Below, piece by piece: positions 23,303 through 33,689 of a DNA stretch of 64,000 bases. This stretch comes from Diphasiastrum complanatum (taxonomy: Eukaryota > Streptophyta > Lycopodiopsida > Lycopodiales > Lycopodiaceae), in contig CM055099.1 in assembly GCA_029204225.1 (NCBI GenBank), positions 50,823,798 through 50,887,797 of the forward strand, given 5' to 3'. The notes beneath the pieces are model-generated. The model was not told the DNA's origin. It ran no database searches and saw only the letters and a program-made list of their open reading frames with translations. A program made the translations under genes and the position numbers. Each line of letters starts with the position of its first letter. Positions within the stretch are counted from its first letter, which is position 1.

Positions 23303-25110
23303 GGGGTGGGTTATAGGTGGTCCCCATGTAGAGAGAATGAGTCAAACTTGCCAATTTGCAAAAACATAGATCATCTTTTACATTGAAGAATGGATTCCCC
23401 AGTCTTGCCATAAACTGTGCTTGGCTTAATGACTTTGGCATCTCTAATCGTTGGATTTCTTAGTGGGAAGGTCATCAAAGAATCCATTTTTCAATACATC
23501 AAAATCTAGCTAAAATTTTGTTAGCTCATTTTTGGGGCATTATCTTAGCATAATTGCCATGTGTCTTTCTTTATGGCATAAAGTCCATGTGCTTTTCACC
23601 ATGCAGAGTTTGATGGCACTTAGTTATCATTCAATTGGCTATGTAGATCATCAAAATCATGCATAAAAAGTTTTTTGAACTCGACCTTGGAAGAACAATG
23701 TGTCTCAAACTCAAAAAATGCCTCTCATCAATGAATGTGCAAAAAGATCCACATCAAAGTAGTGATGGATTAACTCGGTTATGAGATTTAGGTTTATCCA
23801 TAGTCCTACCAACTTAGCCCCTAATTTAGGAATCATATCCATTTGGTAGGTGGATTAGGTGTGACATGTGCATAGTCACCAAATTTCTTCAAATTAAGCC
23901 TATAAAGTAGGACATTGATTTTGGGGCTCAACTTGGCCACCTCCTAAGCATGTAAATGGATACAAATCACCTCTTAATTAGCATCTAACTATGTACAAAG
24001 AGATGGGACCGGTGGTCAACCACAAAAGATGACATGTGCCATGATCCAGACTAGCTAGGATTTGACAATTTTCATACATAGAGATGACTATCTGTTACGG
24101 TTGGTAATATTCTGAGAAACAAGTTGTGCAAAGAAACAACTAGTTCATTGATTGATACATCATCGATGTGCAATAGGGTATGGTCATGTGACCTAACCTT
24201 GTAATGCACCCCCATTGCCCCCATCAAAGAATTGCTTTGAACTCAACAATCCCAAGCATTTTTGTTAGCCGATATTGTCGCACAAAAAATTGGGCTAATA
24301 TTGAAGTCTATTTTCACAAAAATGTAAAAAATCGACATGTAAAATTTAACTACTAGAGAAAAAACTGGCATAAAGTTGCTTGTAGAACTGGGTCCTAGCT
24401 TGCTTTAAATGTGGCTAGAGAGCATTTTGTGACTTTTAAAATTGGCCTGTTACGGATTGGGAATAGCTTGGAAAGCCGTGCTAAAATTTCACCATGTACT
24501 GAGACAATTATTACTAATATATAATTGCCCAGTGTATTTTTTCAGGGAAACCAGTTTGTCGAGGGAGCCCTAGTCATGAATGTTGGAAAAAGTTAGTTCG
24601 AAAAAAGAACCGGCAAAGAAAATATGTTGTTCAAAATGGGAGAGAGAAATTTTATGAGTGCCAAAAATTGTGAAAACCCTAACGACAAAATATGGGCAAG
24701 TTTCGGGCACCACGTAAAATGTTCGGGCTAAGCTAGTAACCCAGCAGAGCAAAAATCCAACAAAACGGCCAACATGTGCACGCTACTTGAGAAAACCAAG
24801 AAAAGGCCCAAGTGTGTGAGGCCACCTACAAAAATAGGGGTTGACAAGAGGTACCACCCAAATTTGGATAATAAAGGAGGGATGGGCCTTGGATACTAAA
24901 AAAAGTACCCCCATTTGCCTTTGAGGCTAGCCTAAGCTTGGGTGTACCCAAAGAAAGGCTTTGAATGCCCCACTCCTTGACTCTCTCACCATTTACTATG
25001 GAGCCACTGACAAAGTTTTACAGCAAATTGAATCCTAATCAATCCTAAAAGTGATGGAGAATGCACCACTAAATGATCTAGATCAGAACTAGAAGCTAGA
25101 ATCAAGACTA
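21607..25110. other. intergenic region, no gene recognised
   Basis: The first few hundred bases are the probable 3' UTR of the glycosylase gene; no single polyadenylation signal is decisive. The rest is AT-rich with short chance frames on both strands and a GA microsatellite (23225-23297). No retroelement protein domain is visible until the aORF fragment at 25111. Confidence 0.55.
23225..23297. repeat. (GA)n microsatellite, about 73 bp
   Basis: A perfect GA array, giving spurious Arg-Glu and Leu-Ser open frames. Confidence 0.95.
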
Positions 25111-25807
25111 GTTATGAAAACTAGCTTATCTTGGCTTTAGCCTTTGCCAACTCAGTTGAAGCTGCTCCTTTGAACCTATCAAAGCGGCCTTGGAATCCCT
25201 GAAGCGCCACTTTGTACGTTTTCACTTTTTTGAACAAATACGCGATCTCCGTCGGAGTTACCAGATGATCTGGTATTTGTGTCTGGAGATACGCATCACG
25301 CTCAAGGGCGGTCGCATCCAATTCACCTTGGAGACGTGTGTGATCCTGCTCTGCCATCTGCAATTGACGTTGTAGCAGTTGCACCTGTTGCTTTGCATCA
25401 TGCTGCACGACCTTATCCACCTGATCTTGTGCGGTTGTCAGGGCATTCTGCAGGGAGCTGACGTATCCTCTGAGGCGATCAGCCTGTTGCTGTGCCATCT
25501 TCTTTTCAGCTTCAAACTTTTTTTCGTGCTATTTGGCGATCTTCAATTCTCTATCCAGCTGAACAATCTTCTGGCTGATGAGAGTGTTTTCGGATCCCAT
25601 GTCAGAAATTCTCTGCTCCATTTTTTTTTTCTTATCCAGCATAGACTGGATCACTTGCGCAAGGCTTGAGACCAAACCGAGAGCATCACCAGAATCTACT
25701 GTCGTGGAGGCGGCAACAGTAGTAGGACCTGATGGTACCGTCCTTGGTTGGCGTGAAATAGGTGCTGGTACTTCTTCTTCTTCAAAAACATCTTCTTCTT
25801 CAAAGCC
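25111..25807 (-). pseudogene. aORF fragment (coiled-coil part) of gypsy remnant G3
   Basis: On the minus strand it begins GFEEEDVFEEEEVPAPISRQ, then a Pro/Ser/Thr linker, then the coiled coil (LAQVIQSMLDKKKKMEQRI; IPDHLVTPTEIAYLFKKV; LQGFQGRFDRFKGA). It stops near 25111. It matches the G1 and G4 aORFs segment by segment. At about 25807-25834 it is joined in frame to the tail of RT (VHST, from the segment after YLDD), so integrase and the aORF N-terminus have been deleted. A young element then inserted at 25835. Confidence 0.7.
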
Positions 25808-25834
25808 CTTTGGGTTTGTATCTGTACTATGGAC

Positions 25835-26481
25835 TGTGAAAATTGTCAACATTTCCTTGTCTAGTTTTAGGCCAAAATTGCTAAAAATGGCACATAGTTT
25901 AGGATCTGACTTTTCACACGTGTGAAACAGGTCTAGATATTTTTAGTAAGTGTATTTTTTCAGTATGAAGAAGTGTCAAACTTCAAGACCTTCGAAATGA
26001 GTCCATTTTCATGTATTTTGGACATATATGCCAATTTTACCTATATAGGGCATATTTTAGGTAAGGAGGGTCTAGAGAGAGGAGAGAGAGTCATCTCTCT
26101 CAGCTATATATAGCAGGTAGGCCGTGGAGAAACAGGTTGGAGCAGATCCATTGTATTCATTTGCTTAATGAGAGATTTTTCTATTGGGTTCTCCTTCCAT
26201 TGTTGGCATTGTGTAGTGATTGAGTTCAAGCTTTGTGTGTATGATCTTAGGTGCTTTCCAAAAGTGGTAGGCTGATGTATTATGGACTGTATAATGCTAT
26301 TTTGGGCCGCACTTGATGTTTATGGAAGTTTCCATTTGTGATAAATGCTTTTTGATCAAGTTCTTTGCATTCTAGGTAGCATAGAATGTGTTGCCAATTC
26401 CTAGCTTATGTAGTTTGGAGTGCAAGCATTCAAGCCAATGATCTTGGAGTTTAGATCCACTTAGGATCTGTATTTTTCACA
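25835..26481 (+). repeat. 5' LTR of the Gag-only element
   Basis: It begins TGTGAAAATTG and ends TTTTTCACA. A TATA box (TATATATA, 26105-26112) follows a GA-rich tract, so transcription should begin around 26140. Confidence 0.95.
26105..26112 (+). promoter_or_regulatory. LTR TATA box
   Basis: TATATATA sits inside the inverted CTATATATAG context, just after AGAGAGTCATCTCTCTCAG, in the middle of the LTR. The identical box in the 3' LTR is at 31030-31037. Confidence 0.6.
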
Positions 26482-26494
26482 TGGTATCAGAGCT
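26482..26494 (+). other. primer binding site (initiator-Met tRNA)
   Basis: TGGTATCAGAGCT directly follows the LTR's terminal CA with no spacer, as usual for plant copia elements. Confidence 0.9.
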
Positions 26495-27653
26495 GGTTGG
26501 CTTCTATTTACAGTAAGTATTCCATTTTTGGTGATATTTGGATGTTTGATCAAGTTCTAGCATGATTTTGCATTGCTTTGTTGATCAAATCTTATTAACC
26601 TTTGTTTTGTGAGTTGAACTTGTGGATCAAAAGCATATTTCAGGTCTATTGAAGATCAGAGGCTGAAAAGAAACTATTTTGGATCAGATCATAACACCTA
26701 ATCATTTGTGATTGTGAGGCTTGTGCATATTCAATACTAACAATGTTCTTTTCAATCCTATTGTTGACAATCTCCATTCTTGGATGAACACTCTCCTTAA
26801 GTGGATGAAACTTCTCCTTAAGTGGATGACAAATGCTCTTTTGAGTGAGTTGTAATTCTCCTAAAGGCTGAGCAAAGCTCCCATTTGGATGAAAGATCCC
26901 CTTTTTTGGGTGAACATATTGTAAGCTCCATTGTGAAGAGCATATTGTAAAGATTGTCATCAATTTTGGCATAAATTTTGGTGTACTTTGTTGAGCATGT
27001 AAGTAACTCTCCTTATGTAATTTGATTGGAGCATTTGCTGGAAGGTGTTAACCATTATGCAAGTGTGTTTTCAGGTTCTTAACAGGTTGAGGAACATTCT
27101 CATGTGAAGTGATCTTAGATCTACATCTAAACACCAAGATTTGACAAGATAGTGAAGCTAGTCTTGTGATTCACTAAGTGTGCTCATTCATTCACCTCTA
27201 AATCTTGTATTTATCACTTGCTGGAGTTTATAAACTTTTAGAAGTGTGGTTTACATGTGGTTTTACAGGTTGAATCAATATCTTAGTGTGTTGATCATAT
27301 GTTGATCAAGTTTGTTCATTACTAGGTAATCTTGGCATCCTAGTTTTGGGTATTTTCTAAGAATGCAAGTAACTCTTCACACCATAACTTGATTTGGTCA
27401 CTTGCTGGAAAGTTTGAGAGCTTAAGCAAGAGTGTGTTCAGGTTGGTTTGATTTTGTAATCCATTCTTAGTGTGTGCAAAGTGTTGCATGTGTTTCAATC
27501 TTCCTTTCTATGCTTGGAAACCATCTAGGTTCAAGATAGAAGTGTTTTAGGGTCCTAAATCTTCATAGATCTCTTTATCTATCATTTGTTGAGAGAAAAG
27601 TGAGTGCTAAGTGCTTTAGGACAAAACCTAAAAGTTGAAGAAACATTAGAATC
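26495..27653 (+). repeat. leader with three diverged ~183-bp repeats
   Basis: The core TTGCTGGA recurs with TGCTGG at 27036, 27219 and 27403, spacings 183 and 184 bp. Each is followed by a stretch like AAGTGTGnTTnCAGGTT. AAGTAACTCT appears at 27001 and again at 27368. Between 26760 and 26890 there are three or four copies of CTCCTTAAGTGGATGA-type sequence. Non-coding; it may hold packaging or dimerisation signals. Confidence 0.65.
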
Positions 27654-30600
27654 ATGGCTTCCAATGGTGGGATCATGCTAGAGTCTAGTGAAAGGTTGAG
27701 TTCATCAAACTACTCTACTTGGAAAGTGAGGATGGAGTCCTTACTTGAGTTGAATGAACTCATGGACATAGTTGCAGAAATTGAAGAGAGACCTCTCACA
27801 CTTCAAGAGCAACAAAGGTTTGATAAGAAGGCCAAAAGGGCTCTTCATATCATTAAAATGAATGTTACAAATGAACTTCTCAAGGAAGTTGGAAAGTGTC
27901 AAAGTGCAAGTGAGGCATGGAATGCCTTAAAGAAGCTCTTTGAATCAAAGTCCACATCTAGGGTATTGACCCTAAGGAGACAAATATTTTCTAGTAGGCA
28001 AAGAGAGGGTGAAAGTGCTCATGCATTTATCTTGAGAGTTAAGTCCCTAAGTGATGATTTAGCATGCATTGATGAGAACATAAAAGATGGTGAAATAGTC
28101 CAAGTTATGTTGAATGGTTTGCTAAATGAACATGCTAACCTTGTGCAAAGTTTTGCCATTCAAAGAGTCTTGCCAAGTGTGGTTGACTTGCAAGAAATCT
28201 TATTGGCTGAAGAACATAGGTTGCAATCAAAGCTTGATGGTGCATCCTTGCAAGGTGGAGGTGAAGAGGCTTTCTTCACAAAAGGCAAATTCAAGGGCAA
28301 AGGTAAAGGCAAAGGGAAATGGTCCAAAGGTGGTAACTTTGATCATGATGATCACTCTTCCTCTTCCTCTTCTACTAAGAACAATAAGTCAAAGTTCAAG
28401 TGCTTTTATTGTGGGATAAAAGGACATTTTGCAAATGAATGCCATAAGAAACAAAATGCTAGATCTAGGTTGAGATCTAATGTACTTCTTGGAGATGATA
28501 ATTGTTGTGCTAACTTGGCAAGCTTTGGTGAATCTATGGTCAATTTTTTGGATCCATTGGATCTTGAAGATGCACTAGTGTTACCTACTAGTCATATGGA
28601 GTCATGTGGAGCTAAATTAGCATCATGTTTGTACTCTTCTACTCATGGACTTCCAAGGCTTGGTGGTTCTTCAATGGTGCTAGATGGCAAGTGCAAAAAT
28701 GGAAAAGGTAAGGAAGGAGCTAACTTCATCAATGGAGTTGATGAAGATTCTTCTTTGGAAGTGATTGTTGCTAATGACTTGTTTGTTCATATGGAAAAAG
28801 ATGGAGATGCTAAGTGTCATTCTTTGCAAGAAGATGGTTGTTCTTCTAATTCTTTTCATATTGATGTATGTAATCATGTGGGAAAAGATGATGGTGCTTT
28901 GAGCATGCTTGAAGGAAATGGTTCTTTTACATCTTTTTGTGATAAAGTCATTTGTGCAACAAGTGGTGTCACATTTCTTCATAAAAAGAGTAGATCAAAG
29001 GTTTCTATCATGAGACTTGGTGAGGGAGATCACAAGTCAAAAGGAAGAGAAGTATGTGAAGTGTTCAAAGTAGGATGTACTTTGAATGATGTTTTTATGA
29101 ACGATAGTGAGGAAGAATCATTATCATATGACTCATTACCTAAATCATTGAGTAGAAGTTCATGTTTGAAAAGAGAGAGTACTTCAATCACTCTTATGTT
29201 GAAGGTACTAAGGATTCTTTTCTTGGCTTCTAATATTCAAGAGTCTTCTACTTCTTATGGTGCAACTATCAAGAGGGAGGTTTCTAACTTTTGTGGTGCT
29301 AGCATTAAGAGGGAGTCTTGTGAAGGAAAGGGCAATGGAAGAGTGGTTCTTGGGAAGATCCAAAGCATGGATCTAACATCTCTTCATCAACTCAAAGCAT
29401 TCTATGATTGTGGTGGATTGTTCATTCATGGTCAAGATGGCAAAAGGTTGGTTGAAGAAGACTACATGGAGCAACTCAAGTGGCAACTTCTTCAAGGCAA
29501 GGGAGATATCATTGGTGAGCTTATTGAGGTTTGTTATGAACTCAAGAGGGCTGTTTTGATTAGGTTTGATACTCATCTTCACCTACTCTACTTCATGTTA
29601 AATGGAAATGTTGGAATCTATCTTTTGGTTTATGATGGTGGCATTGTTTTCACTAACTATAGTGAAGGGTCAAATTTGAGCATTGATGAGATCTTGTGGG
29701 ATCTTAATCATGTGTTTGAGAGGGAGTATCTTCAGAGTTTCAGATCTGAAGATGTTCACATATGCAAGATCTTTGATGTCTTATTGGAAGATCAAGAGGT
29801 TGATCTTGGATTGCTTCATCAACACCAAGAGACAAGTGGCAATTCGAAGCTAGTGAAAAGCATCAAAGAAGAGACAAATGGTCAAGGCATTTTGGATCTG
29901 TTTTTACAGGTTCTTGAAGGTTCAAGTAAGGTTATTGGAGCAGCAAGGAAGTGTCCTTTTACTCTACCTTACTTGTTTAATCTCATGTATGAACATTGTC
30001 ATGTCAATGTGTTGGAATTGTCAAAATTCAATGAAACTAGTTCCACAGTTTTGCATCTTTTGGATCTTGGAGATGGAATAGTTATCATTGCTGGTTTTTA
30101 TGATCAAGTACATGCATTCATTCAAATCTCAAAAGATATGGAAGTGGTCAATATGTTTACTTTTGAGCAAAGTTCAAGATCTAGCATCCTAGTGTTGGCA
30201 AATTGGCAAATTGTTGACAATGTAGGATCAAGCGTTATGTGCAAATCTTGTGGAGGTACTTCAAGTATTTCAAGTTCAGGTTTTGGTCATTCAAATGGAG
30301 TAGGGAACACATCTTTTTGGCATTCATTCACTCAAAGGCTTTCATGGATTGAAGATCTACAAAGGCAAGGTGGTGATGGAAGTTCATTCATGGAGATACA
30401 TGTTGCATTCACTATATGTATAGTGAAATGTGGAGGAGGCATGCAAACACTTGTTGATCACTTTCATTTACAACTTGTTTGCTGCTATTTTACAGAGAAA
30501 CCAGAGATGGATACATGGAGGAATTCATTAATTGAGATTCTATGTTCTTTTACATGTACCATTTTTATGATTCTATGTAAAATTGATGTAAGAAATAGTG

Positions 30601-30746
30601 AAGCATCCTATATGGACACTATTATCTATATCAATTATGTTGTGTCCTATTTTGTACATATTAGGATCCTTGAGAAGAGATCTATTCTGATGATGGAGAT
30701 CATTCTTAAGTTGGAACAAAGTAGTGTTGTAAAACTAGCAAGTTAA
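27654..30746 (+). CDS. Gag fused to a large unrecognised C-terminal region (1030 aa)
   Basis: The ATG at 27654 (MASNGGIML) starts a single open frame with no internal stop. Residues 1-~200 are a copia-type Gag (SSNYSTWKVRMESLLE; ASEAWNALKKLFESKS; LSDDLACIDENIKDGEIV). A Lys/Gly-rich stretch and a Ser-rich stretch follow. A canonical CCHC knuckle is CFYCGIKGHFANEC (Cys250, Cys253, His258, Cys263). After residue ~275 the remaining ~755 residues match no Pol domain that I recognise: there is no D-S/T-G protease, no DD35E integrase and no YxDD RT. That region is Ser/Asp/Cys-rich with short conserved-looking blocks (MDLTSLHQLKAFYDCGG; GNVGIYLLVYDGG) and ends in hydrophobic stretches (ILCSFTCTIFMILC). 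The stop is 13 nt before the 3' LTR. The intact frame and near-identical LTRs suggest recent function. Captured host sequence or a highly diverged element domain are both possible. Confidence 0.88.
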   Translation: MASNGGIMLESSERLSSSNYSTWKVRMESLLELNELMDIVAEIEERPLTLQEQQRFDKKAKRALHIIKMNVTNELLKEVGKCQSASEAWNALKKLFESKSTSRVLTLRRQIFSSRQREGESAHAFILRVKSLSDDLACIDENIKDGEIVQVMLNGLLNEHANLVQSFAIQRVLPSVVDLQEILLAEEHRLQSKLDGASLQGGGEEAFFTKGKFKGKGKGKGKWSKGGNFDHDDHSSSSSSTKNNKSKFKCFYCGIKGHFANECHKKQNARSRLRSNVLLGDDNCCANLASFGESMVNFLDPLDLEDALVLPTSHMESCGAKLASCLYSSTHGLPRLGGSSMVLDGKCKNGKGKEGANFINGVDEDSSLEVIVANDLFVHMEKDGDAKCHSLQEDGCSSNSFHIDVCNHVGKDDGALSMLEGNGSFTSFCDKVICATSGVTFLHKKSRSKVSIMRLGEGDHKSKGREVCEVFKVGCTLNDVFMNDSEEESLSYDSLPKSLSRSSCLKRESTSITLMLKVLRILFLASNIQESSTSYGATIKREVSNFCGASIKRESCEGKGNGRVVLGKIQSMDLTSLHQLKAFYDCGGLFIHGQDGKRLVEEDYMEQLKWQLLQGKGDIIGELIEVCYELKRAVLIRFDTHLHLLYFMLNGNVGIYLLVYDGGIVFTNYSEGSNLSIDEILWDLNHVFEREYLQSFRSEDVHICKIFDVLLEDQEVDLGLLHQHQETSGNSKLVKSIKEETNGQGILDLFLQVLEGSSKVIGAARKCPFTLPYLFNLMYEHCHVNVLELSKFNETSSTVLHLLDLGDGIVIIAGFYDQVHAFIQISKDMEVVNMFTFEQSSRSSILVLANWQIVDNVGSSVMCKSCGGTSSISSSGFGHSNGVGNTSFWHSFTQRLSWIEDLQRQGGDGSSFMEIHVAFTICIVKCGGGMQTLVDHFHLQLVCCYFTEKPEMDTWRNSLIEILCSFTCTIFMILCKIDVRNSEASYMDTIIYINYVVSYFVHIRILEKRSILMMEIILKLEQSSVVKLAS

Positions 30747-30759
30747 GTTGAAGAGGGAG
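30747..30759 (+). other. polypurine tract
   Basis: GTTGAAGAGGGAG immediately precedes the 3' LTR and immediately follows the ORF stop codon, the expected start of plus-strand DNA synthesis. Confidence 0.9.
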
Positions 30760-31406
30760 TGTGAAAATTGTCAACATTTCCTTGTCTAGTTTTAGGCCAA
30801 AATTGCTAAAAATGGCACATAGTTTAGGATCTGACTTTTCACACGTGTGAAACAGGTCTAGATATTTTTAGTAAGTGTATTTTTTCAGTATGAAGAAGTG
30901 TCAAACTTCAAGACCTTCGAAATGAGTCCATTTTCATGTATTTTGGACATATATGCCAATTTTACCTATATAGGGCATATTTTAGGTAAGGAGGGTCTAG
31001 AGAGAGGAGAGAGAGTCATCTCTCTCAGCTATATATAGCAGGTAGGCCGTGGAGAAACAGGTTGGAGCAGATCCATTGTATTCATTTGCTTAATGAGAGA
31101 TTTTTCTATTGGGTTCTCCTTCCATTGTTGGCATTGTGTAGTGATTGAGTTCAAGCTTTGTGTGTATGATCTTAGGTGCTTTCCAAAAGTGGTAGGCTGA
31201 TGTATTATGGACTGTATAATGCTATTTTGGGCCGCACTTGATGTTTATGGAAGTTTCCATTTGTGATAAATGCTTTTTGATCAAGTTCTTTGCATTCTAG
31301 GTAGCATAGAATGTGTTGCCAATTCCTAGCTTATGTAGTTTGGAGTGCAAGCACTCAAGCCAATGATCTTGGAGTTTAGATCCACTTAGGATCTGTATTT
31401 TTCACA
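30760..31406 (+). repeat. 3' LTR of the Gag-only element
   Basis: Same length as the 5' LTR. The one difference I can see is GCACTCAAG here against GCATTCAAG in the 5' copy (near 26430). Confidence 0.95.
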
Positions 31407-31411
31407 TGGAC

Positions 31412-32569
31412 TCCCAAGTCATCCAAGTAAATTCCAAGAAATTTCTATAGATAATCTTTAAAAGCAAATTGCATTAGTCTTTGGAATGAACTTGGTGCAT
31501 TACAGAGTCCAAACGACATTACTTTGTAAGCATAGGTGCCGCATTCTTGCAAAAGCAGTTTTGTGGCAATCGATAGGTGCAATCTTAACTTGGTTGTAAC
31601 CACTAAATCAATCCAGAAAACTATAAGCTTCCGCTCCATCCAGACGATCCAAAATGCTTTCAGTAAAAGGTAACGGAAAGTGATCCTTCCGAGTCACTTT
31701 TTTCAAAGCCTTGAGATTAACACAAATTCTCAATTTCCCATTCTTCTTAGAAACAATGACGATCGATGAGATCCATTTGGTATGCTCGATCTCATAAATG
31801 AAACCGGCGTCAAGCAATCTCTGCAGTTCTTTCATTATCAGATCCGCAACATTAGGACTACAGCGATAGAACTTTGTAACCTTTAAAACTGCATCAGGTA
31901 CTAGAGGTATGGTATGTTCAATAACTGACGTCGAAATACCCTTCAGATCTTGATAAGTCCATGCAAAGCAATCTTGATACTTAATGATAACATGCGGAGT
32001 GTTTGATACTGTTCAGGATTAAGTTGTGATCCAACTTGTACAATCTTTTCTGGTTCTCCTAGTTCGGCAAGATTCATTGGCTGTATCCTAGCTAGGCCAT
32101 CGTAAACATCTTTCAAGTCTGGCACATGTTCTTTGGGTTCACGATGTGCTTTAGGCAACATAATAACCACATCATCCAATGTACAACGTTTAAATTGTTC
32201 GGGCATATCATGCTGGACTACATCTGCTTGTTCCTTTTCGAAAGGACTTGTCTTGGATCTTCGCTTAGCCTTCTTAGCAGGAATTGATCGTGGAGGTGAT
32301 GACTTCCGAGACGATAATGTCTTGCTAGAATTCTGACTTGTAGAATCATCCTCGACTTTTCCTTTGCCTTTATCCAATAAGGGTGGCACATTCTTTGAAT
32401 CAATCTTTTGAGGAGGATTTTTCCATTTCAGGACCGTATTATAATGTTGCTTGGCTTGTTTCTTCGTCATTGACCCGGTGATCCTGTCTTCCTTCAATAT
32501 AACTGCTTTGGGCGGTTTTATTATTGGTTCGTCAGGTACATTACGCACTCCAAATTTGGTCGGATCCAT
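31412..32569 (-). pseudogene. reverse transcriptase part of gypsy remnant G3
   Basis: The pieces match G1. An upstream linker (32569-31943) contains an extra segment absent from the G1 ORF, including QADVVQHDMPEQFKRCTLDD. RT motifs IYEIEHTKWISSIVIV, ICVNLKALKKVTRKDHFPLP and EAYSFLD follow, then MSFGLCNAPSSFQRLMQFAF and the beginning of the catalytic segment. RT is cut at 31411 by the insertion of the Gag-only element; the few following codons lie at 25808-25834. Stops and frame changes at 31943, 31835 and 31640 mark it as inactive. Confidence 0.85.
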
Positions 32570-33688
32570 ATGATTGAGAATCTGCTCGTCAGTAAGTTCT
32601 GCATTGTCATCATAAGTCTAGGCATGACTCACAAGTATGAGGTCATCTTCAATCAGATCTGGTATATGTTCCGTTGATATCCAAGCTACATTCAGCACAT
32701 TCAACGGAAAAGTAATAGGTGTATCCAAGGTTCGATCTAATAAGGAAATCTCGCTCAAATCTAACTAATTATCTTGTTGACACATATATCCTGTTGTACA
32801 ATCAATCGTTGCAAGAGCTTCATTCCAGTTAACAGTATCCGTTTGAGAATCGTAATGAGCTCCCAAATTTTTCTTTGTTCGGTCACAAGTATGATCCGTA
32901 GTTGATGAATCATCATCCTCTTTTTGAACCACTGGTTTAATAGTCCAAGTTGCAGGATCAACTTTGACTGCACGTTCACGATTTTCAAAGGTGATTTTCC
33001 TGGTACCCTAGTTATGAATTACTTGCACACCTCGTAACCACGGACGTTCCAATATAACTCGGTAGACATTTGGTGTTTCTAATAAGTCCATTATTACAAA
33101 AGTAATGATGAACTGTACTCCCGCAATTCTGACAGGTATATCTTCAACCATTCCTCGCAGACGAATTGTCGTTTGATCAGCTAGCTTAATAGAAAAAGTA
33201 GCAGGCTTGATCTTTGTAAGACCCCATTTTTCACATAGCTTTGTAGAAATCAGGTTAACTCCTGAACTGCCATCTATCACAGTTGCTTCCTTAGGAAATT
33301 GTCTATGCTGTATCGGCAGAGTGATATTTTTTTGTTCACTTTCCCTAGCGGCTCCGACATGGAGTACTTCATTAGATTCTTCAAATCCAGCACAAAAAAG
33401 TGGCTCTTGATGGACTTCTGGTTCTGCTTGAGCTAATTTTTGTGGTAAGACTTCTTTTGCTTTTGGCACCAACTTCAGAAACTCTCCTAATGAAATATTA
33501 AACTTACTAGATAGAATATTCTTGAGCAAATCTGTTTGCAGCACTTCTGGTTCAGTCATTTTGAAGGGTTCTTCATGATGATGCAACTGATCATTCATAT
33601 CTATACGTGAATTTCTTGGAGGTTGCAATGGTGAAGAATGAACTTCGGCTGTTGCTTTAGTAGCTTCATGCTCCTCTTCTTCTTGCAA
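32570..33688 (-). pseudogene. protease and linker of gypsy remnant G3
   Basis: The open frame 33688-33008 is longer than in G1. It holds a charged N-terminal linker, then VIDGSSGVNLISTKLCEKWG (aspartic-protease active site D-G-S), KLADQTTIRLRGMVEDIP and a VIMDL stretch. A stop at 33008 and frame changes near 32990 and 32760 separate it from RT. This copy shows that the protease continues in frame from the linker, which supports a frameshift in G1. Confidence 0.8.
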
Positions 33689-33689
33689 A

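Larger units (their letters stand above)
25835..31406 (+). mobile_element. complete young Gag-only LTR retrotransposon (TR-GAG type)
   Basis: Two 647-bp LTRs (25835-26481 and 30760-31406) differ at one position that I can find. A 5-bp target duplication, TGGAC, flanks them (25830-25834 and 31407-31411). The primer site TGGTATCAGAGC starts at 26482. The polypurine tract AAGAGGGAG ends at 30759. The only ORF (27654-30746) is intact and fills the internal region after a 1.17-kb leader. No protease, integrase or RT motif is present, so movement would need enzymes from a related copia element. Insertion was into the RT segment of gypsy remnant G3. The near-identical LTRs indicate a recent insertion. 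Confidence 0.95.

Noticed and set aside
23064-23441. Open frames across the GA array
   Set aside because: The same microsatellite artefact; the flanks have no homology or coding bias.
28680-28982. Antisense frame inside the Gag-fusion ORF
   Set aside because: Shadow frame opposite an intact 1030-codon ORF.
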